Of a stretch of DNA of 64,000 nt, positions 9,534 to 18,945 are shown piece by piece. Both the position numbers and the translations under genes were made by a program. Position 1 is the stretch's first letter, and each line of letters starts with the position of its first letter. Under the pieces are notes generated by a model. The model was not told the DNA's origin. It saw only the letters and a list, made by a program, of their open reading frames with translations, and made no database searches. The stretch lies in NCBI GenBank assembly GCA_002240395.1, contig CP016836.1, forward strand, positions 2,356,001 to 2,420,000. Reading direction: 5' to 3'. Source of the stretch: Xanthomonas citri pv. mangiferaeindicae (GTDB lineage: Bacteria; Pseudomonadota; Gammaproteobacteria; Xanthomonadales; Xanthomonadaceae).

Positions 9534-12500
9534 ATGAGCGGGCTGCGCGACGCCATCGACCACACGATGCTGGGCTGGATCAAGCCCGAGCTCGATGAGG
9601 TGCTGCGCCAGGCGCGGATGGAACTGGAGCGCTTCGTCGAAGCGCCCGACGATGGCACGCGTCTGCGTCACTGCGCTGCCGGGTTGCGCCAGGCGACCGG
9701 CACGCTGCGCATGGTCGAACTGCAGGCGCCGGCACTCGTGGCCGAGGAGATGGAACGGCTGGTCGAGGCCTTGCAGCGGGACGAGGTGGGCGATCGTGAC
9801 GTGGCGGCCTCGGCCTTGCTGCGCGGCCTGCTGTTGCTGCCCGACTATCTCGAACGGTTGCAGGGCGGTCATCGCGACATCCCGATCGTGCTGCTGCCGC
9901 TGCTCAACGACCTGCGCGCCGCGCGTAGCGTCTCGGCGCTGGACGAGCGTCTGTTCTTCGACGCCGGAACGGCGGACACGCCGCGCATCGGCGTCCAGGA
10001 CGAGGGGGAGGCCGCCGTCCCGGCCGATGTGCCGGCCGACACGCTCGATGCGCTGCGCCAGGCCTTCGGTCCGAGCGACACGCGCCCCAGCGACGCTGAA
10101 CTCGACCATGCGCGCGGCAGCCTGGCCGGGCGCAATCGCGCCCTGCTCGGCACCGTGACGGGGGCGATCAAAGACGAACTGCTGCAGGTCAAGGATGCGC
10201 TCGATCTGCATCTACGTACCGGCGTGCGCGATCCGGCCGCGCTGCGGCCGCAGTCGGCCCGGCTCGCCACGGTGGCCGACACCCTGGGCATGATCGGCCT
10301 CGATGACGCGCGCGCGGTGGTCGCGCAGCAGTGCGAGGCGCTGGAGGCGATCGCCGATGGCGCAGTGCCGGCCGACGAAGCGGCGTTGCTCGACATCGCC
10401 GGCGCCCTGCTCTACATCGACGACACGCTCGATGCCCAGGCCGCGCAACTGGGCGATGCGGCCGCGGCCGACGGTGCGCTCGCGGCCGAGGCGCAGCGCT
10501 CTCGGGCGGCGGCGATCGGCGAGGCGATCGCGGCGTTCGCCGAGGCGCGCGAAGCGCTGGTCGTGTTCGTCGATCGGCAATGGGATCGCACCGCGCTGTT
10601 GGCGGTGCCGGGCCTGCTGATCGAGGTCGCCGGGGCACTGGCGATCCTCGAACAGTTGCAGGCGGCCGCCTGCCTGGATGGCGTGCGCCTGTACGTTGAT
10701 CGCGAACTCCTGGCCGGGTCGCAGGTACCGGAGGCGGGGCGTTTGGACGCCTTCGCCGACGCGGTTGCGAGCCTGGAATCGTTCCTCCAAGGGATGGGCG
10801 AGCAACGACCCGACCGCGACCGGTTCCTCGACGTCGCCCGCAGCCGCCTGCAGGCGCTGGGATACTGGCCGCTGCCCGGCACAGCGCCGCATCTACGGGA
10901 TGCGGATGGACGTCTCGACGCGCATGGCGACGGCGACCGCCCGTCGACCGACGACACCGAGGTGGTCGATGAGGCGTCGGCGTTCGCACGCGAGGCGCAG
11001 GTGCCGCCGCGGGGCGGCTTCGCTGCCGTTGGCAACGACATCGACGACGAGATCCGGGAGATTTTCCTGGAAGAACTTGCCGACGAGATCGCCCATCTGG
11101 GCACCTTGTTGCCCGAGTGGCGGCGCCAGCCCGGGGATCCGGAGCGGCTGCGGCAGGTGCGCCGCGTCTTCCACACGCTCAAGGGCAATGGACGGCTGGT
11201 TGGCGCGGTCGAGCTGGGCGAATTCGCCTGGCGCGTCGAATCGTTGCTCAATCGCGTGATCGACGGCCTGCATCCAGTTGGCCCCGCCATCGTGGCGGCG
11301 GTCGACGTGGCCGCGCAGGCATTGCCCGCCCTGGACGCGGCACTGCGCGGCCAGACGCCGTTATTGCTCGATGTGGACGCGGTCGCCGCCAGGGTCGCCG
11401 ACATTGCGGCCGATGGTTCGGACGTCTCGTCGCCTGCATCGAAGGCCACGGCGCAGGCCGCGTCCACCGATGAAGCACCGCGCCCCGTGGAGCCCGGCGA
11501 GACGGTGCCGGCACAGATCGACGCGCTGTTGCTCGAGATCCTCGATGCCGAGGCCAACGAACATCTGTTGACCGTCGATGCCTGGATCGACGCGGCGCGC
11601 GCCGGGGACGCGTTCGACGTCGAACGGCTGCTGCGCGCGCTGCATACGATGCACGGCGCGTTCGCGATGGCCGAGGTCCCGGCGGTCGGTGCGTTGCTGG
11701 CGCCGGCCGAAGACTACGCCCGGCGGCTGGTGGCCACGCCGGCGGTGCCCGATCCCGAAGCGGTCGATGCGATCGACGCGTTGTGTCGTGCGCTGCGCGA
11801 GGCGCTGACGCGGCTGCACGACGACGATCCGCGGATTGCGGTGTTGCCCGCCCTGGCGGCACGCCTGGGCGTCGTCCGCGACCGGCTCGATGCGTCACCG
11901 GTGCCGGGCTACGACATCGCCGACTTCGATGCGCCGATCGTGGACGCACCGGTGCTGGACGATGGGGACGATGCGGCGGGTGCGCTGCGCGATGGCCTGC
12001 GTTTCGAACAGGCCGAGCTCGAGCAGGCCAGCGTCGAGCCGGCGCGGCACGACGATGACGCGCGCATCGTCGCGCCTCTGTCTGACGTCGATGACGTCAC
12101 CGCCGAAGAGTGGGCGCCCGCACACACCGACACCGAAGCCAACACCAACACCGAAGCCGACGCCAACGTCGGCGTCGAGCAGGACGACACGGATCGGTCG
12201 GCGATCGAGCACCTCGACCTCGATCGCCGCGGGACCGAACAGCGGTCGGCGCTGCAGCGCCAGGCCGCGATCGACGCGGCGGTCCTTGCCGACGAGCGCC
12301 AACGATACGCCGCGAGGGCACTGCGAGAGGCGGCTGCCGCGCATCGGCCGGTCGATGTCGCGGCTCCACAGGTCGACGACATGGCGCCTGTCACGGCGCC
12401 GGATGCAGGCGATCACGATGACCTCGCCCTCCCGCCCGAGGCGCCGTCTATCGTGGATGACGGCCTGTCCTCGCCAGCACTGTCCGCCGATGATGCACTG

Positions 12501-14936
12501 GCCCCGGCGATCTCGTGGGCGGAGGCTGCTCCCGACACCGACACCGACACCGACACCGAGGTCGAGGTCGAGGTCGAGGTCGCTTCCGATCTTTCTTCCG
12601 ATCCCGATCCCGAAGGCCCGCTCGACCTGGCCGGCCTGGATCTCGACCTGATCGACACCTTCGTCGAGGAAGGCATCGACCTGCTCGACGATGCCGATGG
12701 CCTGCTGGCGCTGCTGCGCGACGATCCGGGCGCCTCGCCCGCGATCGCCGGCCTGCAACGCGACCTGCACACGCTCAAGGGCGGCGCGCGCATGGCCGGG
12801 CTGATGCCCATCGGCGACCTCGGGCATGCGATGGAGACGCTGCTCGAGACGCTTGCAGCGCGACGCCGGCCGATGCGTCGCGACGAACTCGCGCTGCTGG
12901 AACAAGGCTTCGACCGGTTGCACGCCATGCTCGTGCGCGCCGGGGAACGGCGGGCCATCGGGCCATCGCCGGCGCTGGTCGACGCGTTCGCCGCGATCGC
13001 GGGCAGCGCCGCGGATGCGGCAAGGCCGGTCGACGAGACGCCGGGCGACGCCGCGCTGACGCCCTTGTCGGCACCACTGCCCGCGCCGGCGCGCTCGGCC
13101 GACGGCGACGACGACGCCGTGCGCGGCACGCAGGAACAGGTGCGCATCCGGGCCGGGCTGCTCGACCGCCTGGTCACCTACGCCGGCGAGGTCGCGATCT
13201 ACCGCGCACGACTCGAGCAGCAGTTGGGGACCTTCCGCGGCGCGATGCTCGAACTCGCGCAGACCAACGACCGCCTGCGCGACCAGCTGCGACGGCTCGA
13301 TATCGAGACCGAGGCGCAGATCGTCGCCCGCTATCGGCGCGAGGGCGACAGCGGCGACGTCGCCTTCGACCCCCTCGAACTCGACCGCTTCTCGACCCTG
13401 CAGCAGCTCTCGCGTGCACTGGGCGAAACGTCCGCCGATCTCGACAGCCTGCAGCACACCCTCGACGAGCAGACCCGGCATTACGAATCGCTGCTGCAGC
13501 AGCAGTCGCGCGTGAGCTCGGACTTGCAAGAGGGCCTGATGCGGACGCGCATGGTGCCCTTCGACGGCATCGTGCCGCGCCTGCGACGCGTCGTCCGGCA
13601 GGCCGCGCAGGACACCGGCAAGCAGGTGGAGCTGCACCTGACCGGCGCCCACGGCGAGATCGACCGCAATGTGCTCGAACGCATGGGCCCACCGCTCGAG
13701 CACCTGCTGCGCAACGCCGTCGCGCATGGACTGGAAACGCCGCAGGCGCGCCGACAGGCAGGCAAGCCCGAGGTGGGGGCGATCCGCATCGCGCTCCGCC
13801 GCGAGGGCGCGGAGATCGTGCTGGAGGTCGCCGACGACGGTGCCGGGCTCGACCGGGCAGCGATCCGTCGCCGCGCACACGAGCGCGGCCTGCTGGCGCC
13901 CGGGGCACAGATTGCCGAACGCGATCTGGATACGTTGATCCTGCAGCCCGGCTTCACGACCGCCAGCGCGCTCAGCCACGTGGCCGGGCGCGGCGTCGGC
14001 CTGGACGTGGTCGCCAGCGAGGTCCGCCAACTCGGCGGCAGCGTCGACATCCAGTCGTGGGATGGCGCGGGCAGCACGTTCGTGTTGCGATTGCCGCAGA
14101 CGCTCGCCGTCACTCAGGCGGCGTTCGTTCGCATCGGCGAGACGACCTTCGCGGTGCCGATCGCCTCGGTGCGCGGCGTCGGCCGCATCGCGCGCGACGC
14201 GCTGCGCGCGGGCGGACACTACCGCTACGGCGATGAGGACTACGCGCTCCACGACCTGGGCCGGCTGGTCGGGCAGGCGCCCGCGCGCGCCGAGGGCCAC
14301 CTGCAGATGCCCTTATTGCTGATCCGTGCCGGCGAACTGCGCGTGGCGGTCGCGGTGGACGAGATCCTGGGCAATCGCGAAATCGTGGTGAAGCCGGTCG
14401 GCCCTCAGCTCACATCGATCCCGGGCATCTTCGGCGCGACCATCATGGGCGACGGCCGCGTGGTGGTGATCCTGGACATCGCGCCGCTGGCGCGCCGGCA
14501 GGCGGCGCAGCCCGACGCGGCCATCGCCGCAGCCTTGCCCGTGCAGGCCCGTCGCGTCCCGCTGGTGCTGGTCGTCGACGATTCGATCACGATGCGCAAG
14601 GTGACCTGCCGCGCGCTCGAGCGACAGGGCCTGGCGGTCGCGACCGCCAAGGATGGCATCGACGCGCTCGAGCGCATGGACGAACGGATTCCCGACCTGG
14701 TGCTGCTGGATATCGAGATGCCGCGGATGGATGGCTACGAACTGGCGATGCGGATGAAGGCCGATCCTCGGCTGCGCGCGCTGCCGATCATGATGATCAC
14801 CTCGCGCAGCGGCGACAAACATCGCGAGCGCGCGCTGGAAATCGGCGTCGACCGCTACCTCGGCAAGCCGTACCAGGAGTCGGAACTCCTGCGGCATGTC
14901 CAGGCCTTGCTGGCACTGGAGCCCGACAATGCGTGA
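9534..14936 (+). CDS. pilL: Hybrid chemotaxis histidine kinase PilL/ChpA
   Basis: CheA-type kinase of the type IV pilus chemosensory system, 1800 residues. Three phosphotransfer-like segments are visible: His547 in HTLKGNGR, His704 in HTMHGAFA (weaker match) and His1079 in HTLKGGAR. Then come a dimerisation region (about 1200-1340), an ATPase domain (RNAVAHGLE near 1394, DDGAGLD, GRGVGLDVV), a CheW-like domain, and a C-terminal receiver with Asp1726 in LLDIEMP. Acidic, threonine-rich linkers around 860-880 and 1001-1016 are made of short DNA repeats. I started at the ATG at 9534, 13 bases after pilJ; the longer open frame mirrors pilJ. Confidence 0.93.
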   Translation: MSGLRDAIDHTMLGWIKPELDEVLRQARMELERFVEAPDDGTRLRHCAAGLRQATGTLRMVELQAPALVAEEMERLVEALQRDEVGDRDVAASALLRGLLLLPDYLERLQGGHRDIPIVLLPLLNDLRAARSVSALDERLFFDAGTADTPRIGVQDEGEAAVPADVPADTLDALRQAFGPSDTRPSDAELDHARGSLAGRNRALLGTVTGAIKDELLQVKDALDLHLRTGVRDPAALRPQSARLATVADTLGMIGLDDARAVVAQQCEALEAIADGAVPADEAALLDIAGALLYIDDTLDAQAAQLGDAAAADGALAAEAQRSRAAAIGEAIAAFAEAREALVVFVDRQWDRTALLAVPGLLIEVAGALAILEQLQAAACLDGVRLYVDRELLAGSQVPEAGRLDAFADAVASLESFLQGMGEQRPDRDRFLDVARSRLQALGYWPLPGTAPHLRDADGRLDAHGDGDRPSTDDTEVVDEASAFAREAQVPPRGGFAAVGNDIDDEIREIFLEELADEIAHLGTLLPEWRRQPGDPERLRQVRRVFHTLKGNGRLVGAVELGEFAWRVESLLNRVIDGLHPVGPAIVAAVDVAAQALPALDAALRGQTPLLLDVDAVAARVADIAADGSDVSSPASKATAQAASTDEAPRPVEPGETVPAQIDALLLEILDAEANEHLLTVDAWIDAARAGDAFDVERLLRALHTMHGAFAMAEVPAVGALLAPAEDYARRLVATPAVPDPEAVDAIDALCRALREALTRLHDDDPRIAVLPALAARLGVVRDRLDASPVPGYDIADFDAPIVDAPVLDDGDDAAGALRDGLRFEQAELEQASVEPARHDDDARIVAPLSDVDDVTAEEWAPAHTDTEANTNTEADANVGVEQDDTDRSAIEHLDLDRRGTEQRSALQRQAAIDAAVLADERQRYAARALREAAAAHRPVDVAAPQVDDMAPVTAPDAGDHDDLALPPEAPSIVDDGLSSPALSADDALAPAISWAEAAPDTDTDTDTEVEVEVEVASDLSSDPDPEGPLDLAGLDLDLIDTFVEEGIDLLDDADGLLALLRDDPGASPAIAGLQRDLHTLKGGARMAGLMPIGDLGHAMETLLETLAARRRPMRRDELALLEQGFDRLHAMLVRAGERRAIGPSPALVDAFAAIAGSAADAARPVDETPGDAALTPLSAPLPAPARSADGDDDAVRGTQEQVRIRAGLLDRLVTYAGEVAIYRARLEQQLGTFRGAMLELAQTNDRLRDQLRRLDIETEAQIVARYRREGDSGDVAFDPLELDRFSTLQQLSRALGETSADLDSLQHTLDEQTRHYESLLQQQSRVSSDLQEGLMRTRMVPFDGIVPRLRRVVRQAAQDTGKQVELHLTGAHGEIDRNVLERMGPPLEHLLRNAVAHGLETPQARRQAGKPEVGAIRIALRREGAEIVLEVADDGAGLDRAAIRRRAHERGLLAPGAQIAERDLDTLILQPGFTTASALSHVAGRGVGLDVVASEVRQLGGSVDIQSWDGAGSTFVLRLPQTLAVTQAAFVRIGETTFAVPIASVRGVGRIARDALRAGGHYRYGDEDYALHDLGRLVGQAPARAEGHLQMPLLLIRAGELRVAVAVDEILGNREIVVKPVGPQLTSIPGIFGATIMGDGRVVVILDIAPLARRQAAQPDAAIAAALPVQARRVPLVLVVDDSITMRKVTCRALERQGLAVATAKDGIDALERMDERIPDLVLLDIEMPRMDGYELAMRMKADPRLRALPIMMITSRSGDKHRERALEIGVDRYLGKPYQESELLRHVQALLALEPDNA
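12123..12170 (+). repeat. Imperfect short repeat in pilL linker
   Basis: Degenerate hexameric ACC-GAC / ACC-GAA / AAC-ACC units coding for an acidic T-D-T-E-A-N-T-N-T-E-A-D-A-N stretch between the second and third phosphotransfer domains of PilL. In frame, so changes in copy number would alter only linker length. Confidence 0.6.
12534..12581 (+). repeat. Perfect hexanucleotide repeats in pilL (GACACC x4, GAGGTC x4)
   Basis: Four copies of GACACC are followed at once by four copies of GAGGTC. They code for a (DT)4(EV)4 linker at residues 1001-1016 of PilL, just ahead of the third phosphotransfer domain. Hexamers keep the frame, so slippage would change linker length without breaking the kinase. 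Confidence 0.85.
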
Positions 14937-16244
14937 CCCTGCCCTGCCTGTGGTGGTGCTGGCCCGGCCCGGCCCGGTTTGCGACCGGCTAGCGGCCGCC
15001 GTGGTGGAGGCCGGCGCGGCCGCGGCCGTGGAGGTCGATCCGCTGATGGCGGACGCGATGCAGCTCGATGCGCTCGCGCCGGCCGCGATCGTTGTCGCGC
15101 TGGAACCGTCAATCGCCGAGGCGCTCGATGCGCTGGCGCCCGTGCTCGCACATTCCGGACGCACGGTGGTCTTCGAGGAAGCCGATCGCGTGCTCGAGCG
15201 CGGCGGCGACGATGCCTCGCACTGGGTGCGGCGACTGGGCGCCAAGCTACGGCTGCGCGAGGCCCCGCAGTCAGGCCCTGAGGCGACGCAGACCGACGAG
15301 GCGTCGGGTGTGTCGTCCGCCCATGCGGCCTATGCGTTCGATCCGGTCGCGGCCGAGTACGACGACGCGCCCGCCATGCCGCACGCCCCCTTCGCGCTCG
15401 ATTTCGATGTCGATTTCGCGGCCGATGATGTCGCAGCTCTGCCAGTGCCTGCTGCCGTTGCGGACAGCGTGCCGGCCGCCGGATCCGTCGACACAGCCGA
15501 GCGCGACCATGCTGCCGCGGCTGCGGTGCCCCGGCAGACATCGACCTGCTGCCGTCGTTCCGTGGGCTCGCCGACGTGTCCGACCCGCCGCCGCAGCTCC
15601 CGCCTGGCCACGACTTGGCCGATCTCGAGCAGCGGATCGCCGGTCTGGCGCTGGCCGACGCCGACAGCTACGGCCATGGCCCGGAGCGCGGACTGGTCCT
15701 GATGGACGGCGGGCTCGGCAGTCCGGATGCGGTCCGGCAACTGCTCGCTGCGCTGCCCGAAGCGTTCCCGCGGCCGGTGCTGGTGCGGCTGCGTCTGGAG
15801 AGCGGTCGCTACGACCAACTGGTCCGGCAGATGGCGCGTGTGGCGGCGATGCCGGTCCATCTGGCCGAGCCGGGCATGGCGATCATGCCCGGTGCGGTGT
15901 ACGTGCTGCCGCCGGACCTGCAGCCGCTGCGCACGGGCGCGCAGTTGCGCTTCGCCGCCGGTGGCGACCCCGCTGCGATCACGCAGGCGATGCCGGCCGC
16001 CGACAGTGCCTGGCTGCTGCTGAGCGGCGCCGATCCCGCGCTCGTGCCGCTGGCCACGGCGCCCACCTGGCAGGGCGCGCTGGTCATCGGACAGGACGGA
16101 GCCGGGTGCTACGACCCCACCCCCGGCCAGGCGTTGAACGCACGCGGCCATCGGACCGGGCCACCGCCGACGCTCGCCGCTTGGGTGATCGAACGCTGGA
16201 TGCCCGGCGCCGGCGCGCCTCAGCATGAGGGCTGGTCGCTGTGA
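14929..16244 (+). CDS. chpB: ChpB-like chemotaxis methylesterase protein, frameshifted and probably inactive
   Basis: Position between pilL and a CheW-like gene identifies it as ChpB (CheB-like). The N-terminal half (MRDPALPVVVLARP) has a receiver-like fold without a clear phosphoacceptor, followed by an acidic linker. The frame then breaks at CCCC 15529-15532. The continuation (ADIDLLPSFRGLADVS) runs to 16244 in another frame, and one added C restores 438 residues. The C-terminal half aligns with CheB methylesterase around LLAALP and MPGAVYVLPP. However, the CheB catalytic serine (ASTGG) is replaced by DGGLGS and the histidine of the QHM motif is absent. An enzymatic role is doubtful. The start overlaps the pilL stop. 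Confidence 0.75.
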
Positions 16245-16705
16245 GCGCGGCGGCCGACATCCGTTGCGTGCTGATCCGGGCCGGGGCGACCCAATTGCTG
16301 CTGCCCAACGCGACGATCTCCGAGGTGCTGTCGTACTCGTTGCCCGACCCCATCGCCGGTGCGCCGGCGTGGCTGCCCGGGCGCTTGCGTTGGCGCGGCT
16401 GGCGGTTGCCGCTGGTCGACTTCGCGGCGCTGTCGGGGCAGGGCGACGACGCGGCCGGCCCCGGCAACAAGGTGGTCGTGCTCAAGGCACTCGGCGGCGA
16501 TCCGCGGCTGCCGTATTTCGCGCTGTCGACCCAGGGCTTCCCACGCCTGGTGACGGTCTCGGTCGCGCAATTGCGCGACGCCGATGACGCGCACGCCGCG
16601 CCGTTACCGTTCGCAGTCCGCGCCCGTGTGCAGTTGGGCGAGGAGAGCGCGCAGATCCCGGATCTGGATGCGCTCGAGGGCGCGGTGCGCGAGGTCGTGG
16701 ACTAA
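16241..16705 (+). CDS. chpC: CheW-like chemotaxis protein ChpC
   Basis: Second CheW-type adaptor of the Pil-Chp cluster, 154 residues. The CheW domain fills most of it (LLPNATISEVL, WLPGRLRWRGWRLPLVDF). The GTG start overlaps the chpB stop as GTGA. By position and size it corresponds to ChpC of Pseudomonas aeruginosa, which there is needed only for some stimuli. It is the last gene of the cluster, ending 34 bases from convergent rsmE. Confidence 0.82.
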   Translation: MSAAADIRCVLIRAGATQLLLPNATISEVLSYSLPDPIAGAPAWLPGRLRWRGWRLPLVDFAALSGQGDDAAGPGNKVVVLKALGGDPRLPYFALSTQGFPRLVTVSVAQLRDADDAHAAPLPFAVRARVQLGEESAQIPDLDALEGAVREVVD

Positions 16706-16739
16706 GTCGGACCGATTCTGGCGCAGGCCGGACTCGGCC

Positions 16740-17474
16740 TCACCCCAGGTCGCCGAAACGCGCCTGCAGCGCGGCGATCGCGGCGATGCCGGCGGTCTCG
16801 GTGCGCAGGATCCGGGGGCCCAGGCGCAGCCCGCCGAAGCCAGCGGCGACGAGCGCAGCGCGGTCGTTGGCCGACCAGCCGCCCTCCGGGCCGATCGCGA
16901 GCACCAGGTCGCCGGCCGGTGCCGGCATCGTCGCCAGGCCCGCGGTCGCTTCGGGGTCGAGCAGCCAGCGGCCGGTGCCAGGCGACAGCGTGGCCAGTGC
17001 CGCCGCCAGCGATTGCGGCGCGGCGACCTCGGGCACGTGCGCGCGCCAGCTCTGCTCGCAGGCCGAGATCACGACGCTGCGCCAATGCGCGTGCCGCTTG
17101 CCTGCGCGCTCGGGGTCGAGCCGGACCTCGCTGCGCTCGCTGGAGACCGGCACGATCGCGTCCACGCCCAGTTCGGTGGCTTTCTGCAGGATCCAGTCCA
17201 TCTTCTCGCCGCGGGCGATGCCCTGCAGCAACACGATGCGCAGCGGCGATTCGAGCGCGACCGGGCGGCCGGCGCCGATGCGTGCGGCCGCGCCGCGCTT
17301 GTCGGCCCGGGTCAGCTCCGCCTCGTGGTCGTGGCCGTCGCCGTTGAACAGCACGCAGCGCTCGCCTTCGCGCAGGCGCAGGACGCGGACCAGGTGCGCG
17401 GCGGCGTCGTCGGGCAGCGTGATCGTCTCGCCCTCGCGCAGCGGCAGGTCGACGAAGGCCCGGATCACGCGCAC
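16740..17474 (-). CDS. rsmE: 16S rRNA (uracil-1498-N3)-methyltransferase
   Basis: SPOUT-family enzyme that methylates U1498 of 16S rRNA with S-adenosylmethionine. 244 residues with a PUA-like N-terminus (LPDDAAAHLVRVLRLREGE) and the C-terminal trefoil-knot motifs LAIGPEGGWS and LGPRILRTETA. Length and motifs match RsmE. Its start overlaps the end of bioA by ten bases on the same strand. Confidence 0.95.
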   Translation of the reverse strand: MRVIRAFVDLPLREGETITLPDDAAAHLVRVLRLREGERCVLFNGDGHDHEAELTRADKRGAAARIGAGRPVALESPLRIVLLQGIARGEKMDWILQKATELGVDAIVPVSSERSEVRLDPERAGKRHAHWRSVVISACEQSWRAHVPEVAAPQSLAAALATLSPGTGRWLLDPEATAGLATMPAPAGDLVLAIGPEGGWSANDRAALVAAGFGGLRLGPRILRTETAGIAAIAALQARFGDLG

Positions 17475-18892
17475 GAGGTTGCCACCTCGATGGCCTCGGC
17501 GGTGACCTGCGCGAGCAGTTGCAGTTGGTCTTCGTCGATGCAGTAGGGCGGCATCCAGTACAGGATGTCACCCAGCGGGCGCAGCAGTACGCCGCGCTCG
17601 ACCGCATGGCGGTAGGCGCGCAGGCCGATGCGCAGCGCGGGATCGAACGGCGTCGCGCGGTCGCCGTCGCGCGTGAGTTCGAACGCGACGACCATGCCGG
17701 TCTGGCGGGTGTGGGCGACGTGCCGGTGCGCGCCGACCTGTGCGGCCAGCGTGGCCATGCGCGCGGCCGTGTCTCGGTTGCGCGCGAGCGTGTCGTCGGC
17801 GGCGAAGATGTCGAGCGAGGCCAGGGCCGCGGCGCAGGCCAGCGGATTGCCGGTGTAGCTGTGCGAGTGCAGGAACGCGCGCTCGCGCGAGACGTCCAGG
17901 AAGCCGTCGTACAGCGCCTGGGTCGTGAGCACCGTCGACAGTGGCAGAAAACCGCCGGTCAGGCCCTTCGACAGGCACAGCAGATCGGGCTGGATCCCGG
18001 CGGGCGTGCCGGCGTTGCCCGGCGCCTGCTCGCAAGCGAACAAGGTGCCGGTGCGCCCGAAGCCGACCGCGATCTCGTCGGCGATCAGGAAGATGCCGTG
18101 CACATCACACAGCTCGCGCACGCGTCGCAGGTACACCGGGTCGTGCATGCGCATCCCGCCGGCGCACTGGATCAACGGCTCCAGGATCATCGCGCAGACC
18201 TCGCCGGCATGCGCATCGAGCAGCCGCGCCAGCGCGTCGGCCGCGTCCTCGGCGTGCCCGGCGGCGCTCTGACCCGCGCGCGCCTCGAAGGCGTCGGGCG
18301 AGGGCGCGAACAGCGACTCGCACAGCAACGGGGCATAGACCCGGCGGTACAAGGGAATGTCGCCGACCGCGAGCGCGCCGAGGGTCTCGCCGTGGTAGCC
18401 GTTGCGCAGCGCGACGAACTTGGTCCGCCGCGGCGCGTCGCCACGGTTGGCGAACCATTGGAATGCCATCTTCAGCGCGACCTCGACGCCAGCCGAGCCG
18501 TTGTCGGCGTAGAACACCTTCGACAACGGTGCCCGCCCGGGCTCGCGGGGGGCAAGCGCCAGCAGCCGCTCGGCCAGTTCGATCGCCGACGGGTGGGTAC
18601 AGCCGGCCAGGATCACCTGTTCGAGCGTGCGCGCCTGGCGCGCGATCGCCTCGGCGATGCGCGGCTCGGCATGCCCGTGCAGGTTGGTCCACCAACTGCT
18701 GCCCGAGTCGAGGATGCGCCGGCCGCCGGCCTCGACCAGCCAGGCGCCCTCGCCGCGCACGATCGGCAGCAGGGGTTGGGTGTCGGGGTGCTCGCGCATC
18801 TGCGTGCACGGGTGCCAGACCGCGGCGAGGTCGCGGGTCCGCCAGTCGTTGCCGTCGGCTAGAATGGCCGGATCGTGGATCTGTCCTGTCAT
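17465..18892 (-). CDS. bioA: Adenosylmethionine-8-amino-7-oxononanoate aminotransferase
   Basis: PLP enzyme of biotin synthesis that makes 7,8-diaminopelargonate using S-adenosylmethionine as amino donor. 475 residues, somewhat longer than E. coli BioA (429). Signatures: WHPCTQM near the N-terminus, the SSWWTNLHGHAEPRI substrate segment, the NGYHGETLGALAVGD loop, DEIAVGFGRTG, and the Schiff-base lysine in LSKGLTGGFLPLS. No other bio genes are in the window. It is divergent from nudE, with 53 bases between starts. Confidence 0.95.
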   Translation of the reverse strand: MTGQIHDPAILADGNDWRTRDLAAVWHPCTQMREHPDTQPLLPIVRGEGAWLVEAGGRRILDSGSSWWTNLHGHAEPRIAEAIARQARTLEQVILAGCTHPSAIELAERLLALAPREPGRAPLSKVFYADNGSAGVEVALKMAFQWFANRGDAPRRTKFVALRNGYHGETLGALAVGDIPLYRRVYAPLLCESLFAPSPDAFEARAGQSAAGHAEDAADALARLLDAHAGEVCAMILEPLIQCAGGMRMHDPVYLRRVRELCDVHGIFLIADEIAVGFGRTGTLFACEQAPGNAGTPAGIQPDLLCLSKGLTGGFLPLSTVLTTQALYDGFLDVSRERAFLHSHSYTGNPLACAAALASLDIFAADDTLARNRDTAARMATLAAQVGAHRHVAHTRQTGMVVAFELTRDGDRATPFDPALRIGLRAYRHAVERGVLLRPLGDILYWMPPYCIDEDQLQLLAQVTAEAIEVATSCA

Positions 18893-18945
18893 CCCACCAT
18901 TATCGCCCCGCAGCGCCGGCGCCGTGCAGGCCGGAGCGTGCGCGC

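Noticed and set aside
11895..14300. 801-codon open frame on the minus strand inside pilL
   Set aside because: Shadow of a high-GC gene; no family motifs, and the plus-strand frame has full PilL domains.
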